This document shows, in pieces, positions 43,597 through 52,342 of a stretch of DNA of 64,000 nucleotides; the stretch's first letter is position 1, and every line of letters begins with the position of its first letter. The notes under the pieces were generated by a model that saw nothing but the letters and a program-made list of their open reading frames with translations, searched no databases and was not told the origin of the DNA. The stretch is from assembly GCF_003368325.1 (NCBI RefSeq), contig NZ_CP031466.1:3162001-3226000 (forward strand). The letters are read 5' to 3'. Made by a program: the position numbers and the translations under genes. Source of the DNA: Paraburkholderia caffeinilytica (GTDB lineage Bacteria; Pseudomonadota; Gammaproteobacteria; Burkholderiales; Burkholderiaceae).

Positions 43597-46170
43597 TCAT
43601 CCCTGCGCGGGTTCGTCCAGCGCCATCCTGAAACCGATCACGCCCGGATCTTCCGTCGGCGTGATCGTGAAGCCGCAAGATCTGGCCAGCGCGATCATCG
43701 GCGCATTTTCCCGCAGCGCCTCGCCGACCAGCCAATGTATGCCGCGCGCCCGCGCGTACTTGATGATCCGGTCCATCAGCAATTGTCCAAGGCGCCGGCC
43801 TTTCTGGTCCGAGCGCACCGCGGCGGCGAACTCTGCGGTCTCGTTGTCCGGATCGGCTACCGCGCGCACCACACCGAGGGTGCGCGTAAAACCTTCCTCG
43901 CTCGTCACCGTCGCAATCAGCGCCATTTCGCGGTCGTAGTCAATCTGCGTCATGCGCGCGAGCTGCGAGTGATCGAAACTGCCAACCGCGCCGAAGAAAC
44001 GCAGGCGTAGATCTTCGGGCGTCATCGCTTCGACGAAATCGTGATGCGCGGCTTCGTCCTCCGGGCGGATCGGCCGCACCGTTACACGTAAGCCTTGCCA
44101 GTCGAGCGTCTCTTCGAAGCGGCGCGGATAAGGCACGATCGCGAGCCGGCTGCGCGTCGGCGCGATGCTCAGGGTCGGCTCGACAACCACGACATGGTCG
44201 ATGAACACCCTCAGCGTCAGATTCAGACCGACGATCTCCTTGACGTCGCAGACCGCCTGCGAGAGCGCCGTCAACGCAGCCAATGCCGGCTCCGGGTCGA
44301 TGAGCCTCGCGTAACGCGAACGCGCGACGATGTCGCGCGCCAGCATCGGGTTGAACGGCGGCAGGCCGTAGACACGCAGTGGCTCGGACACGCCATCCAC
44401 CGACGGCGCGGTGAAGCGGAAAACGGGGCCGAAGTTGTCGTCGTCGTGAAGCTCGACGGCGATGTCGACAACAGGTTTTTTAAGCGCCGTGGCGGCCTGG
44501 TCCGCGCAATCTCCGGTTGCCGGGTCTGGTCGTCCTGCTGCAGCAGGCGGCTGCGCTGGCACTGGTGTCGCATGTAAAACCGCTCCTTTCATCAGTGCTT
44601 GCGTCAGCCCTTGCATTGACCCTCGCGCCAATCCCTGCACTTGCTCCTGTGTCGACTCCGGTACCGCTGCATGTGTTGCGCTCACGCTCTGGTCGTCCGC
44701 TTGCGGTTCGACACGCAGCCCGAAGCGCTCAAGAAACTGCGTTGCGGCCTTGCCGGTTAGTTGGTGCTCACCTGCGACGATGGCGGCGCGCGCCTGCGCC
44801 TGAGCGGCGTCGATGGCTTCGGGAACCTGTGCCGGCAAACCTTCCGGCGTCTGCATCAGCAGTTCGCGGCCCATCCGGTAGTCGACCAGCCGTGCAAACG
44901 CGCGAGCGAGCCGCTGTGGCGTCGTATGAACCGGGATGCCCTGGGCGTGCAGCGCGTCGCGCGTGGCTGCATCCACGCCGCCAAAGAAACACGCGAGCAA
45001 GCCGCGATACGCGAAGCGCTGATTCGCGATCAACGCCTGCGCGACCTCGCCGACCGGCGCACCATGCGTCGACGCGTGGACCACGAAGGCCGTGCCGGTG
45101 CTCCGATGCTCGGCGAGCAGCTTGAGCGCGGTGCCAAAGTGCTCGGGACGGGCGTCGTCGCCGAGTCTTAACGGGTTGCCCGCCACCGCGCGCGGCAGCG
45201 CTTCGCTTAGCCCCGCGTCCGCCTCGGCGGGCCACGGCGCGAGCGTGTCGCCGGCGGCGGCGAAGGCGTCGCAGGCGAGCGTCGCGAGGCCGCTGTCACT
45301 CGTGATCAGCGTTGCCGTCGCGCCCGCCGCCACCCGGCCCACGCCGAGCGTTTCGATTTCGTCGAGCAAATCGTCGAGCGCATCGACGCGCACCATGCCC
45401 GCGCGACGGAACGCGGCGGTGTAGAGCGCATCGGCAGGATCGGAACGGCCCGAGCGCAACGCCAGCACCGGCTTGTTGCGCGCCGCCGCGCGAGCCGCCG
45501 ACATGAACTTGCGCGCCGCGCGCACCGTATCCAGTTCGAGCAGGATGGCACGCGTGCCGGGATCGCTCGCCAGATAGTCGAGCACGTCGCCGGCATCGAC
45601 GTCGGCCTCACCGCCCAGCGCCACCGCGTGCGAAAACCCAAGCCCACGCGCGTGCGCCCAACCTAGCACGGCGTTGGTTAGCGCGTTCGACTGCGAGACC
45701 CACGCAACGCCCCCCGCCTTCACCGTGCACGACGGCGCACCAAAATGTGCGTGCAGCGCGGGCGTCACCACACCGAGACTGCCCGGCCCGACAATGCGCA
45801 ACAGATGTGGCCGCGCCGCCGACAGCGCATGCCGCAGTGCCAGGCGATCCTCATCGCACCGCACCTCGCCGACGATGATCGCCGCGCGCGTACCCAAACC
45901 GCCGAGTTTGTGAATGATGCCAGGCCACGTATCGGGCGGCGTGCAGATCAGCGCGACGGTAGGTGCCTCGGGCAGATCGCCGGCATCGCCGATCACCGCG
46001 CGGCCGCCGAGCGTGTCGTATTTCGGATTGACCGGCCACACCGGACCTTCGAAACCACCCTCCAGCACGCGCGCCCACACCATCGCACCCGTGCTGCCCG
46101 GTCGCTCGGAAGCGCCGATCACGGCGACGGATTTGGGTCGGAACAAGGCGTCGAGATTGCGAACGGTCAC
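43597..46170 (-). CDS. Acyl-CoA synthetase (NDP-forming)-like/GNAT fusion, protein acetyltransferase (Pat/PatZ-like)
   Basis: The 857-aa fusion has an N-terminal CoA-binding Rossmann domain (VAVIGASERPGSTGAMVWAR), succinyl-CoA-ligase-like domains, an ATP-grasp-like region (about 480-680) and a C-terminal GNAT domain (about 695-855) with the acetyl-CoA loop RSDQKGRRLGQLLMDR. PatZ-type enzymes with this order acetylate lysines of metabolic enzymes such as acetyl-CoA synthetase. Where true ADP-forming synthetases carry a swinging-loop SHTG motif with the phospho-His, this protein goes from RSGRSDP straight to ADALYTAAFRRAG. Synthetase activity is therefore unlikely, and the domain may only sense acyl-CoA. 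The long Ala/Gln-rich insert near residues 500-560 is unusual. Confidence 0.85.
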   Translation of the reverse strand: MTVRNLDALFRPKSVAVIGASERPGSTGAMVWARVLEGGFEGPVWPVNPKYDTLGGRAVIGDAGDLPEAPTVALICTPPDTWPGIIHKLGGLGTRAAIIVGEVRCDEDRLALRHALSAARPHLLRIVGPGSLGVVTPALHAHFGAPSCTVKAGGVAWVSQSNALTNAVLGWAHARGLGFSHAVALGGEADVDAGDVLDYLASDPGTRAILLELDTVRAARKFMSAARAAARNKPVLALRSGRSDPADALYTAAFRRAGMVRVDALDDLLDEIETLGVGRVAAGATATLITSDSGLATLACDAFAAAGDTLAPWPAEADAGLSEALPRAVAGNPLRLGDDARPEHFGTALKLLAEHRSTGTAFVVHASTHGAPVGEVAQALIANQRFAYRGLLACFFGGVDAATRDALHAQGIPVHTTPQRLARAFARLVDYRMGRELLMQTPEGLPAQVPEAIDAAQAQARAAIVAGEHQLTGKAATQFLERFGLRVEPQADDQSVSATHAAVPESTQEQVQGLARGSMQGLTQALMKGAVLHATPVPAQPPAAAGRPDPATGDCADQAATALKKPVVDIAVELHDDDNFGPVFRFTAPSVDGVSEPLRVYGLPPFNPMLARDIVARSRYARLIDPEPALAALTALSQAVCDVKEIVGLNLTLRVFIDHVVVVEPTLSIAPTRSRLAIVPYPRRFEETLDWQGLRVTVRPIRPEDEAAHHDFVEAMTPEDLRLRFFGAVGSFDHSQLARMTQIDYDREMALIATVTSEEGFTRTLGVVRAVADPDNETAEFAAAVRSDQKGRRLGQLLMDRIIKYARARGIHWLVGEALRENAPMIALARSCGFTITPTEDPGVIGFRMALDEPAQG

Positions 46171-46523
46171 GGGCGCTCCGTTGAATAGGAGGGCGCGCCG
46201 ACAGCGAGGCGCGTGTCTTCGTCAGGATAGGCGAAGTCGACGATTTGCGCGGCGCTTCTGCTTAAGCCGCCTGGCGCGCACGAAGGTCCGGTTGATCCAG
46301 GCCAGCGCGCATCAGAATTTTTTTAGCGTGCTCAAGCAAAATATCGAGCCGAAATGCGACAATCCTAGCGCTGCCAGGCGGCACGTCAGCCTCCAGATCC
46401 GCAGGCTGATTGATTGCCAGCAAGGCGCGTCGGAGACAACGCGCGGCACGAACCTATATTCCGCGGCTCAGGTGTGACGCCAACCCACCTGCACCGGATG
46501 AACAGAGACACGGAAGGTGATTT
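46171..46523. other. 353-bp divergent promoter gap
   Basis: The gap lies between the acetyltransferase-like gene (start 46170) and the LysR gene (start 46524). I see no gene, strong hairpin or repeat. It should hold both promoters, and LysR-type regulators often bind such gaps. Confidence 0.5.
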
Positions 46524-47393
46524 ATGCGGCGCTTGCCATCGTTGATTGCGTTGCGCTTCTTCGAAGAAACCGCCCGTCATATGAGTTTCAATCGTGCCGC
46601 CACCGCCCTGTGCGTAACGCAAGGTGCCGTGAGCCGGCAAATCAAGCTGCTCGAGGACTCGCTTGGCGAGAAACTGTTCGAGCGAGATCACAAGGGTATC
46701 CGTTTGACGCCAGCCGGATTGCAGTTGCTACCCTGTCTCTCGGACGCCTTCGACACGATCGAACGCGGCTTCCGGCAAATCACCGCGGCCAAAGGCCGAC
46801 GCCGTCTCGTACTCGCCGTGCCGCCCACTTTCGCGACGCAATGGTTCTCGCCGCGGCTCGGTTCGCTGGCAGACGAGTTGCCCGACGTCGAACTGTCTGT
46901 CCGCACGTCGCCCACGGAAGACTGTCACTGCAATATCCGCTTCGGGCGCGACGCGCTGACAGGTGCGCATTCCGAATTGTTGATGATCGAACGCCATGTA
47001 CTCGTTGGCGCGCCGCGTCTGCTCGGCGAATCGCTCGATATGCTGCTCGAACATATGCCGGCGCTACATGTGCTGCATAACGACGCCCGCCTCGACCTGT
47101 GGCCGAATTGGCTGGCGACGGCGGGCTTACCCGCACGCTACGCGGAGAACGGCATCGAGCTCTCGACGCTGGAGCAGGCGATCCACGCCGCTCGAAAGGG
47201 AGTGGGGCTGGCGGTGGTCGATCGGAACATGATCGTCGAGGAACTGGTGGACCGCAGTCTCGCGCAATTTTCCGACGTTGAAGTGAACGGACCCTTCGGC
47301 TACTGGCTCGACGTGGCACAACGCCACGCGGCGCTCGAGCATGTGCAGGCGTTTGCCGGATGGATGCGGGAAGAGGTTTTGAAGTTGGGGTGA
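46524..47393 (+). CDS. LysR-family transcriptional regulator (GcvA-like)
   Basis: The 289-aa regulator opens MRRLPSLIALRFFEETARHM, the GcvA-type start, with winged HTH (SFNRAATALCVTQGAVSRQI, residues ~21-40) and ERDHKGIRLTPAG. The effector domain begins LVLAVPPTFATQWFSPRLGS. GGAAGGTG precedes the ATG. Its target is not evident. The divergent acetyltransferase-like gene is the obvious candidate. The effector domain lacks features that would reveal the ligand. Confidence 0.9.
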   Translation: MRRLPSLIALRFFEETARHMSFNRAATALCVTQGAVSRQIKLLEDSLGEKLFERDHKGIRLTPAGLQLLPCLSDAFDTIERGFRQITAAKGRRRLVLAVPPTFATQWFSPRLGSLADELPDVELSVRTSPTEDCHCNIRFGRDALTGAHSELLMIERHVLVGAPRLLGESLDMLLEHMPALHVLHNDARLDLWPNWLATAGLPARYAENGIELSTLEQAIHAARKGVGLAVVDRNMIVEELVDRSLAQFSDVEVNGPFGYWLDVAQRHAALEHVQAFAGWMREEVLKLG

Positions 47394-47824
47394 GGTGGGG
47401 TGCGTCAGGCTGGCGATCGCCGGTCACACCGCTCTTTCGCGCCATGCACTCAAGTGGCGAACATTAATGTCGCTCGCCCCGACGCCCGATTTATCCATAC
47501 GTACGTAGGAATGTTATTACACAACTAAGAATGATCCTATGTATTGCGAGATGACATCCGGCAAATATTAAGTCTGGCGTGCGCGCGGCGTGATGCCGAA
47601 ACCGGCCCTGGTGACCGCGACCTGCGTTATTTCCCTGCGACCACAGCTCTTTCAAGTGGGCGTCTCGCCGGGATCATCTGCGACTCACATTGTGACCACA
47701 CGCGCTTTGCATCGACGGACGGCCGATGCGCCTCTACCGTCCGCCTTCCCGCTAGCGTCAGTTGAATCATTCGCAACGGTAGCGATGCTCACTGACTGCG
47801 TCCAGCTCAATTTGAAAGGTGAAT
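47394..47824 (+). promoter_or_regulatory. 431-bp upstream region of orphan fimbrial gene with TAAGAAT/TCCTA box
   Basis: No convincing gene lies here. TAAGAATGATCCTA (47526-47539) resembles the RcsB/FixJ-type box TAAGAATATTCCTA at 12 of 14 positions, and TAGGAAT lies at 47506-47512. Related TAGGA/TCCTA boxes lie before the chaperone-usher operon (56776-56888). The region is AT-richer than its surroundings up to about 47560. Confidence 0.45.
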
Positions 47825-48814
47825 ATGATGTTCAATTCAAAATTAGTCCGGCGTTGGCTCTTGCACGCGCTTGCTTTCGCAGCGATAGGACTCGGGTGGG
47901 CAGCAAGCGCCCATGCGCAGTCGTGTAGTGCACCTGGTCTAGGCGTAAACGTCACCTTTGGAACCGTAGCTGCGTCCACCTCACTTGCGGTCGGTTCAAC
48001 GATTCCGGGCGCGGAGCAGCCATTTCGGCTCTCTGGCCAATGCACCGGACCTAATAGCGCGAACAAGAAGATTGTACTTTGCCCCGTTTTATATGGACCT
48101 CTCAGCGGCACGAATGGGGTCTGGTCGAGTGGCATCGCGGGAGTCGGTATTCTCGTGCGTTCCAGCCAGGGAACCCCGGTACCACTCAGTACCAGTTGCG
48201 CAGACGGTTCGCCGTCCGGCTATACCGACGCGAACGGATCCTTCAGTTTTTCCGGTACGTTCGAACTGGTAAAGACCGGCACCATCACAGCCGGATCGGT
48301 TACCGGCAACACGTTCGCCCCAGTTCTCGTCCCGAGTACTGGCACTTACGTCAAAGTCAACAATAATTCGGCGGGCTTTAACTTCGGTACCAATTCGTCA
48401 GTTCGCCTCGTCACTTGCTCCGTCACCGCTGCGACTGCAAATCAGACAATCGCGCTCACAGCAATCAGCCCGTCCATGCTTAACAGCGCCGGTGCAACTG
48501 CCGCGACCACACCTTTCTCGATCGACCTTACCTGCCAGTCCGGCGTGAAAGTGGCGGTGACCTTTAGCTCAGCGTCGGGCAACTCGGGAATTCCGTCAGT
48601 CATCGCGTCGAATGGCACCGCCAAAGGCGTGGGCGTGCAACTGCTTAACGCTTCGCGAACGCCCATCAGTCTCGACACGGCGCTTCAGTTGAGTTCGGGC
48701 ACCACCGGAAACATGTCGTTCCCGTTCTACGGACAGTACTACCGGTTAGGTGGGTCAGAGGTAGCGGCAGGGACCGTCAATGCGTCTGCAATCTTCACGA
48801 TGAGCTATCAATAG
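47825..48814 (+). CDS. Two-domain fimbrial adhesin-like protein (orphan)
   Basis: The 329-aa secreted protein has a signal peptide ending SAHAQS. The N-terminal lectin-like region (~35-190) carries Cys residues in QCTG, LCPVLYG and TSCADG. A C-terminal pilin domain opens VRLVTCSVTAATANQTIALT, contains DLTCQSGVKVAVTF, and ends in an alternating hydrophobic strand AIFTMSYQ, the penultimate-Tyr donor-strand type signal read by chaperones. It therefore looks like a tip adhesin secreted by a chaperone-usher system. No chaperone or usher is adjacent: prfC separates it from the fimbrial operon at 51-57 kb. AAGGTGAAT precedes the ATG at 47825. Confidence 0.78.
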   Translation: MMFNSKLVRRWLLHALAFAAIGLGWAASAHAQSCSAPGLGVNVTFGTVAASTSLAVGSTIPGAEQPFRLSGQCTGPNSANKKIVLCPVLYGPLSGTNGVWSSGIAGVGILVRSSQGTPVPLSTSCADGSPSGYTDANGSFSFSGTFELVKTGTITAGSVTGNTFAPVLVPSTGTYVKVNNNSAGFNFGTNSSVRLVTCSVTAATANQTIALTAISPSMLNSAGATAATTPFSIDLTCQSGVKVAVTFSSASGNSGIPSVIASNGTAKGVGVQLLNASRTPISLDTALQLSSGTTGNMSFPFYGQYYRLGGSEVAAGTVNASAIFTMSYQ

Positions 48815-48972
48815 CAGGTCTGCGAAACGCCGGATGCGGCAGCCTCGTTAGCGAAACGAGCGAACGCAAGGAAAGCGCCGGGCCGGTTCATCCCGCAGTG
48901 GCATAGCTCCCTCGTTACGACGCGCCCATTTGCTGGTATGACTGCAAGCCGCGCCAACAAATCCCCATGCGC

Positions 48973-50574
48973 CTACATGACCTTCTTGAACGGTGCGCCC
49001 GAATGCTCGCGCAACTCGTTGAACACGATCTTCGGCCACGCCTTCTGTGCGACTTCGATTTCTCCCACGTGCGACGCCAAATATGTTGGCGCATCGGACG
49101 CGTCAAGTGCGATCCGTGCCGCATACGAATCGGTGAAACGGCGTAGCTCGGCGGCATCGTCACAGGTCACCCAACGCGACATCCGATAGCGCGCCGGTGC
49201 CATCCGCACGTCGACCTTGTATTCCGTCGACAAACGATGCGACACCACTTCGAACTGCAGTTGCCCCACGGCACCAAGAATCATCAAGCCGCCCACTTCC
49301 GGACGGAACACCTGAATCGCGCCTTCTTCACCGAGCTGCTTCAGCGCTTCACCAAGTTGCTTCGCGCGCATCGGATCGACCACTTCGACCGTCTGGAAAA
49401 TTTCCGGTGCGAAGAACGGCAACCCAACGAACTGCAACTGCTCGCCCTCGGTCAGCGTATCGCCGAGACTCAACGTGCCGTGATTCGGAATACCAATGAT
49501 GTCACCCGGATACGCCTCGCTTACCGTCTCGCGACGCTGAGACAGGAATGTCACCACGTTATTCGCGCGGAAGGTCTTGTTCGTGCGCGTGACCTTCACG
49601 GCCATGCCGCGTTCGAAATGCCCCGAACACACACGAATGAACGCCACGCGGTCGCGGTGCGCCAGATCCATGTTCGCCTGCACCTTAAACACCACGCCGG
49701 TGAACTTGGGTTCGTCCGGCATCACCGGACGCTGAACGGTCATACGCATCGACGGCGGCGGCGCCAGATCCACCAGCGCGTCGAGAATTTCCTTCACGCC
49801 GAAGTTATTGATCGCCGAGCCGAATAGCACTGGCGATTGCTGTCCGGCCAGGAACTGCTCGCGGTCAAAATCAGGCGATGCGCCAGTGATCAGATCGATC
49901 TCGTCCTTCGCCTTGACCCAGCTGTGACCGAAACGGCGTTCGCCTTCTTCGTCGCTGAGCGCTTGCAGCGTTTCAACTTCACCGCCCGCTTTATCCTGGC
50001 CGGCACGGAACAGGCGCACCTGATCGCGCTGGATGTCGTACACACCCTGGAATTCCTTGCCCATGCCAATCGGCCACGTGAATGGCACAGCGGCGACACC
50101 CAGGTGCTGTTCGATTTCGTCGAGCAATTCGAGTGGCTCGCGCACTTCACGGTCGAGCTTGTTGATGAAGGTGACGATCGGCGTCTTGCGGCTACGGCAC
50201 ACTTCGAGCAGCTTCAGCGTTTGGGCTTCGACGCCGTTCGCGCCGTCGATCACCATCACGGCGGCGTCGACAGCGGTCAGCACACGGTATGTGTCTTCAG
50301 AGAAGTCTTCGTGGCCTGGGGTGTCGAGCAGATTGATGACGGCGTCGCCATACTCGAACTGCATGACCGAGCTGGCCACCGAAATGCCCCGCTGCTTCTC
50401 GATCTCCATCCAGTCGGACGTCGCGTAGCGGTTGCTCTTGCGGCCCTTCACGGTACCGGCAATCTGAATCGCGCCCGAGAACAGCAGCAGCTTTTCGGTG
50501 AGCGTGGTCTTGCCCGCGTCCGGGTGGGAAATGACCGCGAACGTGCGGCGGCGTTTGAGTTCGGAGACTGACAT
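48973..50574 (-). CDS. prfC: Peptide chain release factor 3
   Basis: The 533-aa translational GTPase removes RF1/RF2 from the ribosome after peptide release. GTPase motifs are ISHPDAGKTTLTEKL (G1), LDTPGHEDFSEDTYR (G3) and FINKLDRE (G4), followed by the RF3-specific beta-barrel and C-terminal domains (VFRPEVGGLMILGAVGQLQF). Length and order match the family (about 529 aa in E. coli). It is a lone gene inserted between two fimbrial loci. Confidence 0.97.
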   Translation of the reverse strand: MSVSELKRRRTFAVISHPDAGKTTLTEKLLLFSGAIQIAGTVKGRKSNRYATSDWMEIEKQRGISVASSVMQFEYGDAVINLLDTPGHEDFSEDTYRVLTAVDAAVMVIDGANGVEAQTLKLLEVCRSRKTPIVTFINKLDREVREPLELLDEIEQHLGVAAVPFTWPIGMGKEFQGVYDIQRDQVRLFRAGQDKAGGEVETLQALSDEEGERRFGHSWVKAKDEIDLITGASPDFDREQFLAGQQSPVLFGSAINNFGVKEILDALVDLAPPPSMRMTVQRPVMPDEPKFTGVVFKVQANMDLAHRDRVAFIRVCSGHFERGMAVKVTRTNKTFRANNVVTFLSQRRETVSEAYPGDIIGIPNHGTLSLGDTLTEGEQLQFVGLPFFAPEIFQTVEVVDPMRAKQLGEALKQLGEEGAIQVFRPEVGGLMILGAVGQLQFEVVSHRLSTEYKVDVRMAPARYRMSRWVTCDDAAELRRFTDSYAARIALDASDAPTYLASHVGEIEVAQKAWPKIVFNELREHSGAPFKKVM

Positions 50575-51199
50575 CGGGTCTGGCGGTCACGGATAGGGGT
50601 TCGGGCGATCCCCAGAAGCTTGTGGCCTCTGGTCTGCCACGTTAAGCGCGGCAGCGTCGGGCTGCGGGAGCTGGGTCGGGGACCCGCGTCACAAGGCAAC
50701 TCGACCGCGTTGGAAACAGGTCGCGAACGAGCGTTCGACAATACGGGAATCGCCAGCGCAGAACAGCGCAAGGTGCGAATGATACACGTCATGAGGACGT
50801 GCGGAGGAAATGGTGCAACGCGCAAGCGCCGCGGCGCTTTCCAAAACCCGGCAAAACCTGTCACACGCCGTGTTCACCGATCTGACGCGACATCTGCTTG
50901 CACTCGTCGAACAGCACATCGGCATGCCGCGTTGGCACGTTGGCACGTTGGCACGTTGGCACGTTGGCATAGACTACGTGTTGCGGCCCCCGACGCGAGC
51001 GATGTGCGGCTGACTTTCTGATTCGTCTGCTTCGCTATATAGCCGACAATCTCATTAGCTTTGTTCCAGATCGGGCGCGACCTCGTCCCTCTCAACCAAA
51101 ACCACACAACGCATTCGCCTCCAGGGCTGTCATGTCGTCCTCCTCATGTTGCAAGGATTGGTTCCGCTCCTGCGCAATACATCCCAAAACTTGGCTTAT
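50575..51199. other. 625-bp gap upstream of prfC
   Basis: The gap contains the prfC promoter and the end of the fimbrial operon (stop 51200). The only clear structure is an octanucleotide array at 50931-50970. Small open frames across it are repeat translations or shadows. No RNA gene is recognised. Confidence 0.5.
50931..50970. repeat. Octanucleotide tandem repeat
   Basis: Four perfect copies of GTTGGCAC (50931-50962) are followed by GTTGGCAT (50963-50970). The array lies about 360 bp upstream of the prfC start, outside credible coding sequence. Confidence 0.9.
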
Positions 51200-52156
51200 C
51201 TACTGATACGTTATGTTGACAGTTATGCCAGCGTTTACCGTCCCGGGTTGAACGGCTGCTGTGGCAATGTACTCCGCAAACAAGCTCAACACGCCATCAC
51301 TGTTCTGGATCTGTACGACCCTGGTGTTGTTCGTGCCATCGGCACGGATCGTGCTGCCGTCGTTAGAACTACCGAGGAGGACTCCGATGCCTTTAGCGGT
51401 CCCTGTATTCGCAAAAGCATAAGGGTTATTTTTGTCACCCGTGCCTTGGAACGTGAATTGTGCCGTATTCGTCTCGGCTGAACACTTTGTTACAGTAAGA
51501 GCGAACGCCTGTTTGCCGGCAATACTGCCGACCGACGAAAGGCCCGACCGTGCTACAGGCGGGAGGGTTACTGTTCTACTAACATCGCTGGGAGCGAGGG
51601 AACAAGTAGGGTTTAAAAGATGAACTGTGCCGTTAAGTATCTGGTTTAAGTTAGATCCTGAAACGTTATTTATCCCACCTTGACCATCCAGCTGAAATAC
51701 AGAATAGCTACTTATATTTACATCACCACTTCCATTTCCCGACCCGCCCTTAATAAGGACAATAGAATAGGTATAAGAAAAAGTTACTGAATAATTGCTC
51801 GTGCTATATCCCGTTGCGACCGAACCTGTCGTGTATATGGCACCCCTATATCTAATACCAACGACGACCCCTGGAGCGACAGTCCTTTGCTGGGGATTAA
51901 TCCAGGCATAAATGCTCTCAGACGGCAGGGCAACTCCAGTGACTCCCGAGCAGGCAACATTGTACGTAATTTGATTTGATTCCCATATCACAGTTCCATT
52001 TGGCGTCGACGATGAGACATAGACATTGCCAGGCAATGTATTCGTTACGGTGACAGGCCCACCTGACGTATTTTGATAGCAGCTTACCGCATGGCTTATC
52101 CCGGGTGCACACAGCGTGGCCAAAGTAAAGAACCACATAATCCAGATCTTTTTCAT
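51200..52156 (-). CDS. Fimbrial tip adhesin-like protein
   Basis: The 318-aa protein has a signal peptide (MKKIWIMWFFTLATLCAPGI, cleaved near SHAVS). The N-terminal receptor-type domain is rich in Tyr, Ser and Thr (GIRYRGAIYTTGSVATGYS). The pilin domain runs from about residue 190 (NPTCSLAPSDVSRTVTLPPV; VTKCSAETN) to the C-terminal donor-strand signal NAGITVNITYQ. It is the last gene of the chaperone-usher operon, where tip adhesins are usual. The N-terminal half uses more A/T-rich codons than its neighbours, pointing to diversification or transfer. GGAG precedes the ATG at 52156; the TTG at 52162 is an alternative. Confidence 0.83.
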   Translation of the reverse strand: MKKIWIMWFFTLATLCAPGISHAVSCYQNTSGGPVTVTNTLPGNVYVSSSTPNGTVIWESNQITYNVACSGVTGVALPSESIYAWINPQQRTVAPGVVVGIRYRGAIYTTGSVATGYSTSNYSVTFSYTYSIVLIKGGSGNGSGDVNISSYSVFQLDGQGGINNVSGSNLNQILNGTVHLLNPTCSLAPSDVSRTVTLPPVARSGLSSVGSIAGKQAFALTVTKCSAETNTAQFTFQGTGDKNNPYAFANTGTAKGIGVLLGSSNDGSTIRADGTNNTRVVQIQNSDGVLSLFAEYIATAAVQPGTVNAGITVNITYQ

Positions 52157-52342
52157 GTTCAACTCCGAGTCGGCGCGTGTAGCGCCCTGGTTTGCCGCGA
52201 GTCTGAGAACTGAGTATCAGTCGGGCGGTTTTGAATGAAGGTGCTTCCCGCGGTGCCTTTACGACGTGCCAGTACAGCATCGTTTCCGTCGCAGTCAGCG
52301 CAGCTCATTCATCGATTCATTTCGGACGTCGCAATCATCCGT

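Noticed and set aside
50931..50970. Octanucleotide array considered as CRISPR
   Set aside because: Unit is 8 bp without spacers, and no cas gene is present.
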